NCBI RefSeq assembly: GCF_023022985.1 | Contig: NZ_CP095461.1 | Location: 3,348,001 to 3,412,000, forward strand | Direction of reading: 5' to 3' | DNA: 64,000 nt | From: Arthrobacter gengyunqii | Lineage (GTDB): Bacteria; Actinomycetota; Actinomycetes; Actinomycetales; Micrococcaceae | Shown: positions 1-8,608 of the stretch, piece after piece | Layout: each line of letters begins with the position of its first letter | Position numbering within the stretch: the stretch's first letter is position 1 | Notes under the pieces: generated by a model | What the model saw: the letters and a program-made list of their open reading frames with translations, nothing else | Databases searched by the model: none | Told to the model about the DNA's origin: nothing | Position numbers and translations under genes: made by a program

Positions 1-949
1 GAACGCTTTCTTCAGCCTGGATACCCGCCTGCAGCTCGCGTCCGCGTTCCACCTCGGCGTCGAACTCCGCACCAAACAACAACGACACGTTTGCCAGCCA
101 GAGCCACAGCAGGAGAACGATCACACCACCGATGGCGCCGTAGGTTGCGTTGTAGTTGCCGAAGTTGGCCACGTAGAAGCTGAATCCCAGCGTGACGATC
201 CCCAGCACGATCAGCGCAATGAAAGCACCCATGCTCATCCAGCGGAACTTGGGCTGCTTCACGTTGGGCGTGGCGTAATACAGAATGGCGACAAGCAGCA
301 CGGCGAAGATCAACATCGCCGGCCATTTGGCGATGTTCCAGATCATGACGGCCTCCGAGCCGAGGCCAACAAAGTTGCCTATGGTCTCAGCGATCGGGCC
401 GCTGAGCACCAGCATCATCAGCAGCGCGGCAACCAGCAGGACCAGCACCAGGGTGACCAGGAGCTGGGTCGGCAGCAGCTTCCAGGCCGGCCGGCCCTCA
501 TCCACTTCGTAGATCCGGTTCATGGACCGGCCAAAGGCTTTGACATAGCCGGAGGCGGACCAGAGAGCGCCGACAATACCGATGATCAGGGCGAATCCTG
601 CACTGCTCGACGACGTCAGCTGGGTGATGGGCCCTTCCAGGACCTCCACGGCACTGGCCGGGGCGAACTCTCCGAGGAGCTCCAGCATGGCCTTGGTGGT
701 GCTTTCAGCCTGCCCCACCACGCCAAGGATGGACACCAGCGCCAACAGCGCCGGGAAAAGGGCAAGGACCGTGTAGTACGTCAGCGCTGCCGCGAGGTCG
801 GTGCACTGATCCTTGCTGAACTCGCGGATGGTTTTGCGGGCAATGTATTTCCAGTTGGGTTTCGTGACCTCGGCCGGGGTGTCCGGCTTGCTCGCGTCGT
901 CCGGGCTGGGAGCCGTTTGCGCCTTGTCCCCGGTGTCCTGCTGCGCCAT
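1..949 (-). CDS. YihY/BrkB family inner-membrane protein (3' end outside window)
   Basis: The reading frame starts at ATG 949 behind a strong AGGAGG and stays open to the left edge, so the C-terminus is missing. About 316 codons are visible. After a hydrophilic N-terminus of about 45 residues comes the family hallmark (KDQCTDLAAALTYYTVLALFP), followed by about six hydrophobic helices with glycine-rich loops. This matches the YihY/BrkB family, formerly misnamed ribonuclease BN. These are integral membrane proteins whose substrate is unsettled. No partner gene is visible. The start is well supported by the ribosome binding site. Confidence 0.88.
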   Translation of the reverse strand, partial: MAQQDTGDKAQTAPSPDDASKPDTPAEVTKPNWKYIARKTIREFSKDQCTDLAAALTYYTVLALFPALLALVSILGVVGQAESTTKAMLELLGEFAPASAVEVLEGPITQLTSSSSAGFALIIGIVGALWSASGYVKAFGRSMNRIYEVDEGRPAWKLLPTQLLVTLVLVLLVAALLMMLVLSGPIAETIGNFVGLGSEAVMIWNIAKWPAMLIFAVLLVAILYYATPNVKQPKFRWMSMGAFIALIVLGIVTLGFSFYVANFGNYNATYGAIGGVIVLLLWLWLANVSLLFGAEFDAEVERGRELQAGIQAEESV

Positions 950-1044
950 GAAGGCCTCCTGGATGCATTGAGTGGCAGATGGATTTATAAGTGAGCTTAC
1001 TACCAAGCGGCGCGGACAGGCTCGGCGGCAACCGGCCGAAGTTG

Positions 1045-1356
1045 TCAGAACTTTTTGTAGTAGTCCGTCAGCAGTGTCTCCTCGGCGGGGCTCAGTGCAC
1101 CGTCGGGATCAACCTCGGGCGAGTCATCCACCGCCTGCCGGCTGTAGTTCACGTAAATGTCGTCGTCGTCCCGGCGGGCTCCCGCCAAAGGAACAAAGTG
1201 CTGCCGGGTTTCGAAGAGTCCCAAGGCTACGGTGATCCACTCCGGCGCCCCTGTTGCCCGGTCCAGGTGCACCTGACCCACCAGCCCCAGGCGTTCACCG
1301 TCTTTGGCCCAGACGTTGGATCCCTGAAGTTCGTGGAGAACAAACTCATCTGCCAT
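1045..1356 (-). CDS. PRC-barrel domain protein
   Basis: This 103-residue soluble protein has a DG-x-x-LG-x-VG-x-V core near residues 19-28 and a PEWITVALGLF segment near 38-48. Together with the following FVPLAGA strand this is the PRC-barrel pattern. The acidic tail ends in AEETLLTDYYKKF. Many actinobacterial proteins join such a barrel to a C-terminal DUF2382; here the barrel stands alone. A DUF2382 region occurs separately at the right edge of the window. ATG 1356 is preceded by GAGGAA. The family is linked to stress responses or RNA metabolism, but no specific role can be assigned. Confidence 0.72.
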   Translation of the reverse strand: MADEFVLHELQGSNVWAKDGERLGLVGQVHLDRATGAPEWITVALGLFETRQHFVPLAGARRDDDDIYVNYSRQAVDDSPEVDPDGALSPAEETLLTDYYKKF

Positions 1357-1449
1357 AACCGTTCCTCTTTTCGTGTCCCGCAGGTGCGCAAGTTATCCCA
1401 GCAGGCCAGATAAGCGCCCGGCATGTCAACGGATGGCGGAGGAAAGATG

Positions 1450-2682
1450 TCAGCGGCTGCGGTCTCCCGGGTCCTCGGCAGAGTTTTCCCCGCGCTCCTC
1501 ATAGACCTCCTGCCCCGGCCCGGCGAAGGAGTGCCGGCGGTCCACGGCTTCGAGTGATCCGGTGAAGAACTGCGAGGTGCTGGTATCCGCCGGATCTCCT
1601 CCGGCCCGCGAACGGGGATTCCGGTGCACCTCCGGAGCCTTGGACTTCACTTCTTCCCACCGCTGGCGGGGCAGCGCACCGGGGTGCCATTCCTGCAGAT
1701 AAGTCACCATCGCTTCACGCACCAGGCAGCGCAGGTCAAACAGGGCTCCGCTGTCGGCGGCGCTGACCAAGATGCGCACCCGCACCAGCCCCTTGACTGC
1801 GTCGGTTATCTGCAGCACGCCGGTGCGGCCGTCCCAGAGATCGGTTTCCGCGAGGGTCTTTTTCAGGTGGGTGCGCAGATCTCCCACCGGTGCACGCCAA
1901 TCCAGGTCCAGTTCCACAGTGCCGAGGATCGCGGACTGCTTCCGGGTCCAGTTTTCGAACGGGGTGGTGGTGAAGTAGGTGGAGGGCAGGATCAGGCGCC
2001 GGTCATCCCAGAGGTGCACCACCACGTAGGTCATGGTGATTTCTTCGATGGTTCCCCACTGGGTTTCCACCACCACAACGTCATCCACCCGGATGGCGTC
2101 CGTGAAGGCGAGCTGCATGCCGGCAAACACATTGGTCAGCGTGCTCTGCACCGCAAGGCCGGCAACAATGGAAATCAAACCGGCGGAGGCAAGGATACCG
2201 GCGCCGAGCGCCCGCACCTCCGGAATGGTCAGCAGGACACAGGCCACGGCAATCGTGATGATGACGGCCACACCAACGCGCCGCCCAAGCATCACCTGCG
2301 TCTTCAGCCGCCGCATCCGGCGGTTGTCCTTGGTGTCGGTCTTGTACTTGCTCAGCAGCATCGCTTCGATGATGAGCAGGACAACAACGGCCAGCCAGGC
2401 CAGCGAGGCGATCAGGGCCAGGGTGAGGATATAGCTGACCGGTTCGAACCAGTCGAAGCCGGCAGCGGTGGCACCGAGGGCAATGCGAATGCCGATCAGG
2501 GACAGCACCAGCCGCAGCGGGTTTCGCCCGAGCGCAGTCACTTCGCGGATCCGCGGCACGCGCCGGAAGATCTTCGCGGTGGACTCACGCACTATCCGCG
2601 CCAGCACCAAGGCTGCCGCGACGGCGATCAGGAGGGCAAATAGGGGTTTGAGGCCAGCGGCCACCGAAAGCAGATCTTGCAT
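1450..2682 (-). CDS. MscS-family mechanosensitive ion channel
   Basis: A 410-residue membrane protein. Four or five hydrophobic helices fill the first 210 residues. The small Ala/Gly-rich pore helix region (GAGILASAGLISIVAGLA) follows, then the MscS beta domain (VDDVVVVETQWGTIEE ... RLILPSTYF). The last 90 residues are hydrophilic and probably cytoplasmic. The family opens under membrane tension to release solutes on osmotic downshock. The frame extends upstream to 2766, but that extension runs through the terminator-like hairpin at 2729-2763, so ATG 2682 is preferred. Confidence 0.88.
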   Translation of the reverse strand: MQDLLSVAAGLKPLFALLIAVAAALVLARIVRESTAKIFRRVPRIREVTALGRNPLRLVLSLIGIRIALGATAAGFDWFEPVSYILTLALIASLAWLAVVVLLIIEAMLLSKYKTDTKDNRRMRRLKTQVMLGRRVGVAVIITIAVACVLLTIPEVRALGAGILASAGLISIVAGLAVQSTLTNVFAGMQLAFTDAIRVDDVVVVETQWGTIEEITMTYVVVHLWDDRRLILPSTYFTTTPFENWTRKQSAILGTVELDLDWRAPVGDLRTHLKKTLAETDLWDGRTGVLQITDAVKGLVRVRILVSAADSGALFDLRCLVREAMVTYLQEWHPGALPRQRWEEVKSKAPEVHRNPRSRAGGDPADTSTSQFFTGSLEAVDRRHSFAGPGQEVYEERGENSAEDPGDRSR

Positions 2683-2728
2683 GTCCTCGATGGTGTCAGC
2701 ACCCCCGGGGGTGCTGTCCAATCGGATG

Positions 2729-2763
2729 TCAGGAGCATCCCGGCCCGGCCGGGATGCTCCTGA
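2729..2763 (-). terminator. Hairpin after the siderophore-binding protein gene
   Basis: A perfect 15-bp inverted repeat (TCAGGAGCATCCCGG and its complement) encloses a 5-nt loop, 9 nt beyond the stop codon of the lipoprotein gene. There is no clear U-tract, which is common for actinobacterial terminators. It separates this gene from the downstream channel gene. Confidence 0.7.
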
Positions 2764-2771
2764 CACCGCAA

Positions 2772-3821
2772 CTACTTGGCGGCGTCGGCCTTGGCGGCCG
2801 CATCGGCGATCATGGGCACCACATTGTCCAGGGCATACGGCACGCTCAGGACGTTGATGGCTGAGACGGAAAAGACGCGCTCAGCATCGGCGTCGGCAAT
2901 CAGGGCCCCGTTCTTCACAGCGGGAATCTGGCCCAGCAGCGGGTCGGCGGCAATGGAAGCAGCGGCTTCGTCATCAGCAACCCAGGTCACGAAGATGTCG
3001 GAATCCAGCTGATTGGCATCCTCATCGGCCCAGGGGACGTAAAAGGCGTCTGCCGGCGCCTTCTCGTCCACGATCGGCGCCTGGACCATGCCCAGCTCGG
3101 TCAGGAACTTGGGGCGGTTGTCCAGCGACGTGTACACGGAGGAGGCACCCTTGGCGAGGTTGCCGTAAATGAAGGACTTGCCTTCAAGCTCCGGGTACTT
3201 GGCTGCGGTGTCCTTGATGGACTGCTCAGTGTCCGCGACCAGCTGCTCCGCCTCGCCGCTGAGTCCCAGCGCCTCTCCGGTCATCGTGGCTGTTTCCTGC
3301 CACGAGGTGCCCCACGGAGCATCCGGGTAGGCGACGACGGGAGCGATCTTGGAGAGCTTGTCATAGTCCTCCTGCGTCAGGCCGGAGTACGCAGCGAGAA
3401 TCACGTCGGGGTCGGCCGCAGCTACGTCTTCGAAGTCGATGCCGTCCGTGTCCGAGTACAGTGCGGGAGCATTCTCAGACCCGATGGGTGCGTCCAGTTC
3501 TTCCAGCGCCTCGTCGATCCAGGGGGTGGTTCCCTGCTCGTTGCCGCCGTAGCTGATGGCCGGCATGACCACCGGCACCACACCAAGGGCCAGGGCGGTT
3601 TCCGCGTTTGACCACGCAACGGCAGCCACGCGCTCGGGAGCGGACTCTATGGTTGTTTCGCCGTAGACGTGCTCGATGGTGACCGGAAAGGAATCGGTTG
3701 CCGCTGCAGCGGAACTTCCGCCGTCTCCCGCTTCACCGGTGGCACCGGTTGAGCAGGCGGAAAGGGACAGAACGGCGACGGCGGCAACGGCCGCAGCGCG
3801 GCGCATCCGGGACAGGGCCAT
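2772..3821 (-). CDS. Iron-siderophore ABC transporter substrate-binding lipoprotein
   Basis: A 349-residue protein with a lipoprotein signal peptide: basic start, hydrophobic stretch, LSAC lipobox with Cys23. The mature part begins with a Gly/Ser/Ala linker. It then has the FecB/FepB-type fold: an early VTIEHVYGETTIESAPERVAAVAW segment, a DVILAAYSG strand and a late FSVSAINVLSVPYAL region. It should bind ferric siderophore at the outer face of the membrane for an ABC importer. No permease or ATPase lies nearby, so it is an orphan binding protein. An IdeR/DtxR-like box lies upstream, suggesting derepression under iron starvation. Confidence 0.9.
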   Translation of the reverse strand: MALSRMRRAAAVAAVAVLSLSACSTGATGEAGDGGSSAAAATDSFPVTIEHVYGETTIESAPERVAAVAWSNAETALALGVVPVVMPAISYGGNEQGTTPWIDEALEELDAPIGSENAPALYSDTDGIDFEDVAAADPDVILAAYSGLTQEDYDKLSKIAPVVAYPDAPWGTSWQETATMTGEALGLSGEAEQLVADTEQSIKDTAAKYPELEGKSFIYGNLAKGASSVYTSLDNRPKFLTELGMVQAPIVDEKAPADAFYVPWADEDANQLDSDIFVTWVADDEAAASIAADPLLGQIPAVKNGALIADADAERVFSVSAINVLSVPYALDNVVPMIADAAAKADAAK

Positions 3822-3857
3822 GGGGGCTCCTTGACTAAGGGGTTAATTTCTACAAAG

Positions 3858-3876
3858 TAAGGCTAACCTATCCTTA
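3858..3876 (-). promoter_or_regulatory. IdeR/DtxR-like iron box
   Basis: TAAGGCTAACCTATCCTTA lies 37 nt upstream of the siderophore-binding lipoprotein start. Read on the minus strand it matches 14 of 19 positions of the known DtxR/IdeR consensus TTAGGTTAGGCTAACCTAA. Its position and the iron-related gene make a functional iron-repressor site likely. Confidence 0.68.
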
Positions 3877-3928
3877 GCCCAATTACGCAACGTCTGTCTT
3901 GCGTAATACGCCCCACGTTATCCGTCGC

Positions 3929-4270
3929 TTATTCGGGTGCTTCTCCGGGGTGCAGGTAGATGCCATCGTCGCGCACTTCCACCCGATGCGCTTTGGCATT
4001 GACCATGGCCGGCAGGCACAGAGCCTCGCCGGTGCGCAGGCAGAACCGTGCAGAATGTATGGGGCATTCCACCTCGGTGTCTTCAATCCACCCTTCCGAC
4101 AACGACGCTTCCTCATGCGTACAGGTGTCATCCAGGGCGTAATAGCTTCCGTTGTCGCTGTGGAACACTGCAATGTCATCCGAGGTGCCGGCAACCTCGG
4201 CATCGACTTTCAACGCGGTTCCTTCATCAATCTCATCTGCGGCAGCAACGCGAATGCCCTCGCCCATCAT
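3929..4270 (-). CDS. Rieske [2Fe-2S] ferredoxin
   Basis: A 113-residue soluble protein with both Rieske cluster motifs: C50-T-H52 and C69-P-I-H72, separated by 16 residues. That spacing is typical of the ferredoxin component of ring-hydroxylating dioxygenases and related oxidoreductases. It would carry single electrons to an oxygenase or reductase, but no oxygenase large subunit is adjacent. The MarR gene lies 81 nt upstream on the same strand, so the two may be co-transcribed. Two adjacent ATG codons are possible starts; the first is used. Confidence 0.87.
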   Translation of the reverse strand: MMGEGIRVAAADEIDEGTALKVDAEVAGTSDDIAVFHSDNGSYYALDDTCTHEEASLSEGWIEDTEVECPIHSARFCLRTGEALCLPAMVNAKAHRVEVRDDGIYLHPGEAPE

Positions 4271-4351
4271 TTACCTCTTCCAGACCTCGGCCGTGACAAA
4301 GTGTCAACCTTCATCCACGTTACCCGGCACCCTGCGGTCCGTGCACAAAGG

Positions 4352-4786
4352 CTAGATCCGGGCCGAGGCTCCCGTGCGCCGAACCTCAAGCTCCCGGATC
4401 AGCCCGATAAGCTCCTGGCGCAGCTCCGGACGGATAGCGGCGCTGAACCCTGACCGCTCTATGTCGTCCGCGCGTCCCAGCATTTTGCGCCCGTGCTCGG
4501 AAATGCTGACCGCACGGCGCGAGCCGTTGGCTGCAAGGGGCACTTCACCCACCAGCCCCTGGCGGGACATTGTCACCAGCGACGTGCCCAGCGTTTGGGC
4601 TGTCACCCGCAGCCGCCGGGCCAGTTCCGCCCGCTTCATGGGCCCGTCGGTATCCAGCACCCTGAGCACGGTGACCCGCTCCTGTGTCAGGCCAATGCCC
4701 CTTAGCCGGTTGTCGATTTCCCGGCGCACCAGACGGGCCGCCGTGGACAGCAGCCGAACTGCCTCCCAATCCCCCTCGTTCTGCAT
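4352..4786 (-). CDS. MarR-family transcriptional regulator
   Basis: A 144-residue winged-helix protein with the MarR layout. An N-terminal dimerisation helix (AARLVRREIDNRL) is followed by the helix-turn-helix (MKRAELARRLRVTAQTLGTSLVTM) and a wing with basic residues (ANGSRRAVSISEHG). Such proteins usually repress adjacent or divergent genes and release DNA on binding small aromatic or lipid ligands. The acyl-CoA dehydrogenase gene at 5028 is divergent, and the Rieske gene is downstream. Either could be its target. Confidence 0.86.
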   Translation of the reverse strand: MQNEGDWEAVRLLSTAARLVRREIDNRLRGIGLTQERVTVLRVLDTDGPMKRAELARRLRVTAQTLGTSLVTMSRQGLVGEVPLAANGSRRAVSISEHGRKMLGRADDIERSGFSAAIRPELRQELIGLIRELEVRRTGASARI

Positions 4787-5027
4787 TTGCCTGCTTTCCT
4801 GTGCACATCTCCAGTTGGCATCAAAATAATCAGTGTGCTTACCATTTCAACGCCCCGGAGGGGGGTGTTGTCAACAATTCCTAAATTCGGGCGGGTCGGT
4901 GACGTCAAAACCGAGCGGCCTGAAACGTGGCACCCATGCACCCTTTCTGCCCGCTGCCGCCGCGCGTAGGCTATGCCGCACAGCCAACGGAGGTTGCCTG
5001 GAGCAGCCCGGAGTGAGGGGAAGTGCC

Positions 5028-7001
5028 ATGAGCACCAAGGACCTGCAGGATGCCCGCATCACCGGAAATGACGGCGTTCGGGAGGTCAAGGAGCGCGTTG
5101 TCACTGCCAAGGACGCCCGGGCGTTGGCCGAAGAGTCCCGCATTGCCGAGGATCGGCGTCCCGGGTTTGCCAAGGGCATTTACATGGGCAGCTATAACTT
5201 GGACCTCATTCGTCCCCAGCCGGCGGATCCCGAGGAAGCCATCCGCGAGAGAGACTTCCTGGACCGGCTGGAGGCTTTCTGCGGCACATTGGACGGGCAG
5301 GTCATTGAGACCACCGGCGTCATTCCCGATGAGTACCTGCGTGGCCTAACGGAGCTGGGGGTCTTCGGCATGAAGATTCCCCGCCGCTACTCCGGGCTGG
5401 GATTGTCGCTGCTCGCCTACGGCCGCGCCCTGATGCTGCTGGGGTCCGTGCACCCCAGCCTTGGCGCGCTGGTCTCGGCACACCTGTCGATCGGCGTACC
5501 GGAGCCGGTCAAGGTGTTCGGCACCGAGGAGCAAAAGGAGAAGTACCTGCCCCGCTGCGCGGCCGGCGCCATCTCCGCATTCCTGCTCACCGAGCCCGAC
5601 GTCGGCTCCGACCCGGCGCGGATGCGCGCCACCGCCGTGCCGTCCGACGACGGAAGCGAGTACGTCCTGGACGGAGTGAAGCTTTGGACCACCAACGGGG
5701 TCATAGCCGAACTGGTGGTGGTAATGGCCGCGGTGCCGCCGCACGGCACGGAAAAGGGCGGCATCAGCGCCTTCGTGGTGGAAATGGATACGCCGGGGAT
5801 CACGGTGGAAAACCGGAACAACTTCATGGGTCTGCGCGGCATTGAAAACGGCGTGACGAGGCTCCGCGGTGTGCGGGTACCCGCCGTCAACCGGCTGGGC
5901 CGGGAAGGCCAGGGCCTCAAGATTGCCCTAACCACTTTGAACACCGGACGCCTGTCCATCCCCGCCCTGTGCGCCGGTGCCGGAAAATGGTCGGTCAAGA
6001 TTGCCCGGGGGTGGACCGGAACCCGTGAGCAGTGGGGCCAGCCCATCGGGCAGCATGAGGCCGTGGCAAAGAAGGTGGCGTTCATCGCCGCGACCGCCTT
6101 CGCCCTGGAGAGCGTCTTCGAACTGTCTGCATCCCTGGCCGACGCCGGCACCAAGGACATTCGGATCGAAGCCGCGCTGGCCAAGTTGTGGTCGTCTGAG
6201 ATGGCCTACCGGATTGCCGATGACCTGGTGCAGATCCGGGGCGGGCGCGGTTTCGAGACGGCGGCCTCTCTGGCCGCGCGGGGTGAGCGGGCAGTTGCCG
6301 CCGAACAGCAGCTGCGGGATATGAGGATCAACCGGGTCTTCGAAGGCAGTACGGAGATCATGCACCTCCTGATCGCCCGCGACGCGGTTGATGCCCACCT
6401 GAAAGCAGCGGGTGACCTGGCGGTGGCGGATGCCTCGTTGGGCAGCAAGGCCAAGGCAGCCGTGAAAGCCAGCACGTTTTACGGCCGCTGGCTGCCCACG
6501 CTCGCCGCCGGAAAGGGATCCGTGCCCACCGCGTATGCGGAGTTCGGCCCCCTGTCGGTATACCTGCGGTACGCAGACCGTGCCTCGCGCCGGCTGGCCC
6601 GTTCCACGTTTTATGGAATGGCTCGGTGGCAGGCGGGACTGGAACACCATCAGGTGTTCCTGGGCCGGATAGTGGACATCGGCGCAGAACTGTTCGCCAT
6701 CTCCGCTGTGTGCATGCGGGCGGAAACCCTGCGCCGCAAAGATCCCCGGGCCGGTGCGGAGGCCTACGAGTTGGCGGCGGCCTTCTGCGCGCAGTCACGC
6801 GTGCGGACCGATACGCTCTTCGACGATCTGTGGCGCAACTCCGATGAAGAGGACCGCAAGCTGGCCAAGGGCGTGCTCGCCGGCCGCTATACCTGGCTGG
6901 AGGAAGGGGTGCTGGACCAGTCCGAAGGCACCGGCCCCTGGATCTCCGCGTCGGCAAACGGACCGGTTGCGGGTGAGAACCTGCACCGCCGATACCGCTG
7001 A
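5028..7001 (+). CDS. Long-form acyl-CoA dehydrogenase
   Basis: A 657-residue flavoprotein of the acyl-CoA dehydrogenase family. The dehydrogenase core covers roughly residues 50-450. It includes FLLTEPDVGSDPARM (FAD/substrate region), LWTTNG, and the late RVFEGSTEIMHLLIARDAV segment typical of the active-site end. About 200 extra C-terminal residues resemble the extension of VLCAD/ACAD9-type enzymes. It would catalyse the first, alpha-beta desaturation step of beta-oxidation. The frame is open upstream to 4833, but ATG 5028, preceded by GAGGGGAAG, starts the conserved protein. The MarR gene is divergent. Confidence 0.88.
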   Translation: MSTKDLQDARITGNDGVREVKERVVTAKDARALAEESRIAEDRRPGFAKGIYMGSYNLDLIRPQPADPEEAIRERDFLDRLEAFCGTLDGQVIETTGVIPDEYLRGLTELGVFGMKIPRRYSGLGLSLLAYGRALMLLGSVHPSLGALVSAHLSIGVPEPVKVFGTEEQKEKYLPRCAAGAISAFLLTEPDVGSDPARMRATAVPSDDGSEYVLDGVKLWTTNGVIAELVVVMAAVPPHGTEKGGISAFVVEMDTPGITVENRNNFMGLRGIENGVTRLRGVRVPAVNRLGREGQGLKIALTTLNTGRLSIPALCAGAGKWSVKIARGWTGTREQWGQPIGQHEAVAKKVAFIAATAFALESVFELSASLADAGTKDIRIEAALAKLWSSEMAYRIADDLVQIRGGRGFETAASLAARGERAVAAEQQLRDMRINRVFEGSTEIMHLLIARDAVDAHLKAAGDLAVADASLGSKAKAAVKASTFYGRWLPTLAAGKGSVPTAYAEFGPLSVYLRYADRASRRLARSTFYGMARWQAGLEHHQVFLGRIVDIGAELFAISAVCMRAETLRRKDPRAGAEAYELAAAFCAQSRVRTDTLFDDLWRNSDEEDRKLAKGVLAGRYTWLEEGVLDQSEGTGPWISASANGPVAGENLHRRYR

Positions 7002-7037
7002 TTCCTCCCAACCGGCAGCCTCAGCCACTGCTCCCCG

Positions 7038-7664
7038 TCAGCTGCCCATGGCAGCGCGGGCAATCACCACGTACCGGGCGGCCAGCTCTTCCGGGGACAG
7101 TTCACCGGCCGCGCGGTACCACTGGGCGACGCCGGTGCACATGGTGATGACGGCCCGTGCCGACTCCGCGGGAAAAGGCGTGGTGAACACACCGGCTGCA
7201 ACGCCGTCGTTCACCACGTCCGTCAGCAGCCCCTGCTGACGGTCACGGGCGGCGATGTGTGCTGCGCGGGCCTCATCCCGGAGGCTGCGGATTTCCGACG
7301 CCGCAATGAAAGCGTGCTCGCTGCGGTGGGCGTGAAAGAGCACCAGGCACTCGATGAGCAGACGGAAGCGCTCTTCCACCTCCGTGCCCGCGTCTTCCAT
7401 GGCCGCAACACTTCGCCGAAACAGGTCGGCCATGGCCTGCTGCGCGATGCCCTCCAGGAGTGCGTGCTTGGAGGGGTAATGGTGATAGATGCCGGGAACG
7501 GAGAGCCCTGCCCGGCCCGCAACCTCGCGGATGGTGGTGCCGTGATAGCCCTGGTCAACAAAACAGGCCAGGGCGGCGGCCAGCACCGGCGGCAGTTCCC
7601 GGCCGGAGTAATCCCGCCAATCCGTGTCCGCCGCGGTTGTCCGCGCTGCTGCTGATCCCTGCAT
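7038..7664 (-). CDS. TetR-family regulator of the adjacent SDR/ACAD operon
   Basis: A 208-residue regulator with an N-terminal TetR DNA-binding domain; the recognition helix region TTIREVAGRAGLSVPGIYHHYPSK is around residues 43-66. The C-terminal ligand domain is all-helical. The gene is divergent from the SDR/acyl-CoA dehydrogenase/phosphotransferase operon starting at 7806, the usual arrangement for a local repressor of fatty-acid or ketone catabolism. A palindrome ACCGATCGGT sits in the shared intergenic region. The ligand, likely an acyl-CoA, is a guess. Confidence 0.87.
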   Translation of the reverse strand: MQGSAAARTTAADTDWRDYSGRELPPVLAAALACFVDQGYHGTTIREVAGRAGLSVPGIYHHYPSKHALLEGIAQQAMADLFRRSVAAMEDAGTEVEERFRLLIECLVLFHAHRSEHAFIAASEIRSLRDEARAAHIAARDRQQGLLTDVVNDGVAAGVFTTPFPAESARAVITMCTGVAQWYRAAGELSPEELAARYVVIARAAMGS

Positions 7665-7749
7665 GCCGCTCCCCTGCCTGTCAGGCTTCCAATAGTGACC
7701 CTTGACACACCTATACCGCTACACCAGACTTAGCCTACCCGCGCACCAT

Positions 7750-7759
7750 ACCGATCGGT
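7750..7759. promoter_or_regulatory. Candidate TetR operator ACCGATCGGT
   Basis: A perfect 10-bp palindrome in the 141-bp space between the divergent TetR gene and the SDR operon, 46 nt before the SDR start. Position and symmetry suit a TetR-family operator. No second copy was noticed. Confidence 0.4.
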
Positions 7760-7805
7760 TGCTCGGTCCCTGCATCACGGTCCGCCGCACCACCTGAGGA
7801 GCTCC

Positions 7806-8588
7806 ATGGCAGAGAACAGCGTCCACGCCCGCCGGCTGGAAGGAAAGACGGCCATCGTCACAGGTGCCAGCCGCGGCATCGGGCTGGCGGTGGCCCGGCG
7901 GCTGGTGACGGAAGGGGCCCGCGTCTGCATCACGGCACGTAAACCCGGACCGCTGGCTGAGGCTGCGGCATCGTTCCCGGAAGGATCCGTTCTCGCCATT
8001 GCGGGCAAATCAGACGACGCCGAGCATCGAGCCGAGGTCCTGGACGCAGTGGCAGCAGAGTTCGGCCGCCTGGATATCTTGGTAAACAATGCCGGCATCA
8101 ATCCCGTTTATGGTCCGCTGATGGATCTGGAACCGGAGGCGGCCCGCAAGATCATCGAGGTCAACCTTTACGGCACACTCGGCTGGGTGCAGGCGGCGTA
8201 CCACCACGAGAAGCTTGATTTCGCCGGACGGGGCGGCTCCGTGATCAACCTGTCCTCGGTCAGCGCCCAAACACCGTCTCCGGGCATCAGCTTCTACGGA
8301 ATCAGCAAGGCTGCCATCGAACAGCTCACCCGCTCCCTGGCTGTGGAACTTGGCCCGGCCATCCGCGTCAACGCGCTGGCTCCCGCCGTCGTCAAGACGC
8401 AGTTTGCCCGCGCACTCTACGAGGGACGCGAAGAGCAGGTGGCCGCCGCGTATCCCCTCGGCCGGCTGGGCGCTCCTGAAGACGTCGCAGCCGCGGCCGC
8501 TTTCCTGGCCTCCGATGACGCTGCCTGGATCACCGGACAGATCCTCAATCTCGACGGCGGCCTGCTGGCTGCCGGCGGCAACGCATAA
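7806..8588 (+). CDS. SDR-family NAD(P)-dependent oxidoreductase
   Basis: A 260-residue classical short-chain dehydrogenase. It has the cofactor loop TGASRGIG (residues 19-26), NNAG (94-97) and the catalytic set S150, Y164, K168 in YGISK. The late region ITGQILNLDGGLL is typical of FabG-like members. It would oxidise a hydroxyacyl or other secondary alcohol, or run in reverse. It is first in a same-strand operon with an acyl-CoA dehydrogenase (20-nt gap) and a phosphotransferase. ATG 7806 follows GAGGAG. The exact substrate cannot be read from sequence. Confidence 0.9.
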   Translation: MAENSVHARRLEGKTAIVTGASRGIGLAVARRLVTEGARVCITARKPGPLAEAAASFPEGSVLAIAGKSDDAEHRAEVLDAVAAEFGRLDILVNNAGINPVYGPLMDLEPEAARKIIEVNLYGTLGWVQAAYHHEKLDFAGRGGSVINLSSVSAQTPSPGISFYGISKAAIEQLTRSLAVELGPAIRVNALAPAVVKTQFARALYEGREEQVAAAYPLGRLGAPEDVAAAAAFLASDDAAWITGQILNLDGGLLAAGGNA

Positions 8589-8608
8589 GTCACCAAAGGA
8601 CGAACCAG

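Noticed and set aside
1624..2643. 339-codon open frame on the plus strand
   Set aside because: Antisense to the MscS gene and lacking any recognisable domain.
2683..2766. N-terminal extension of the MscS protein
   Set aside because: It would translate through the terminator hairpin and adds no hydrophobic or family sequence.
4787..5027. Possible small gene between MarR and acyl-CoA dehydrogenase
   Set aside because: Short frames exist on both strands, but none has a start signal or family resemblance; the region is better read as a divergent promoter.
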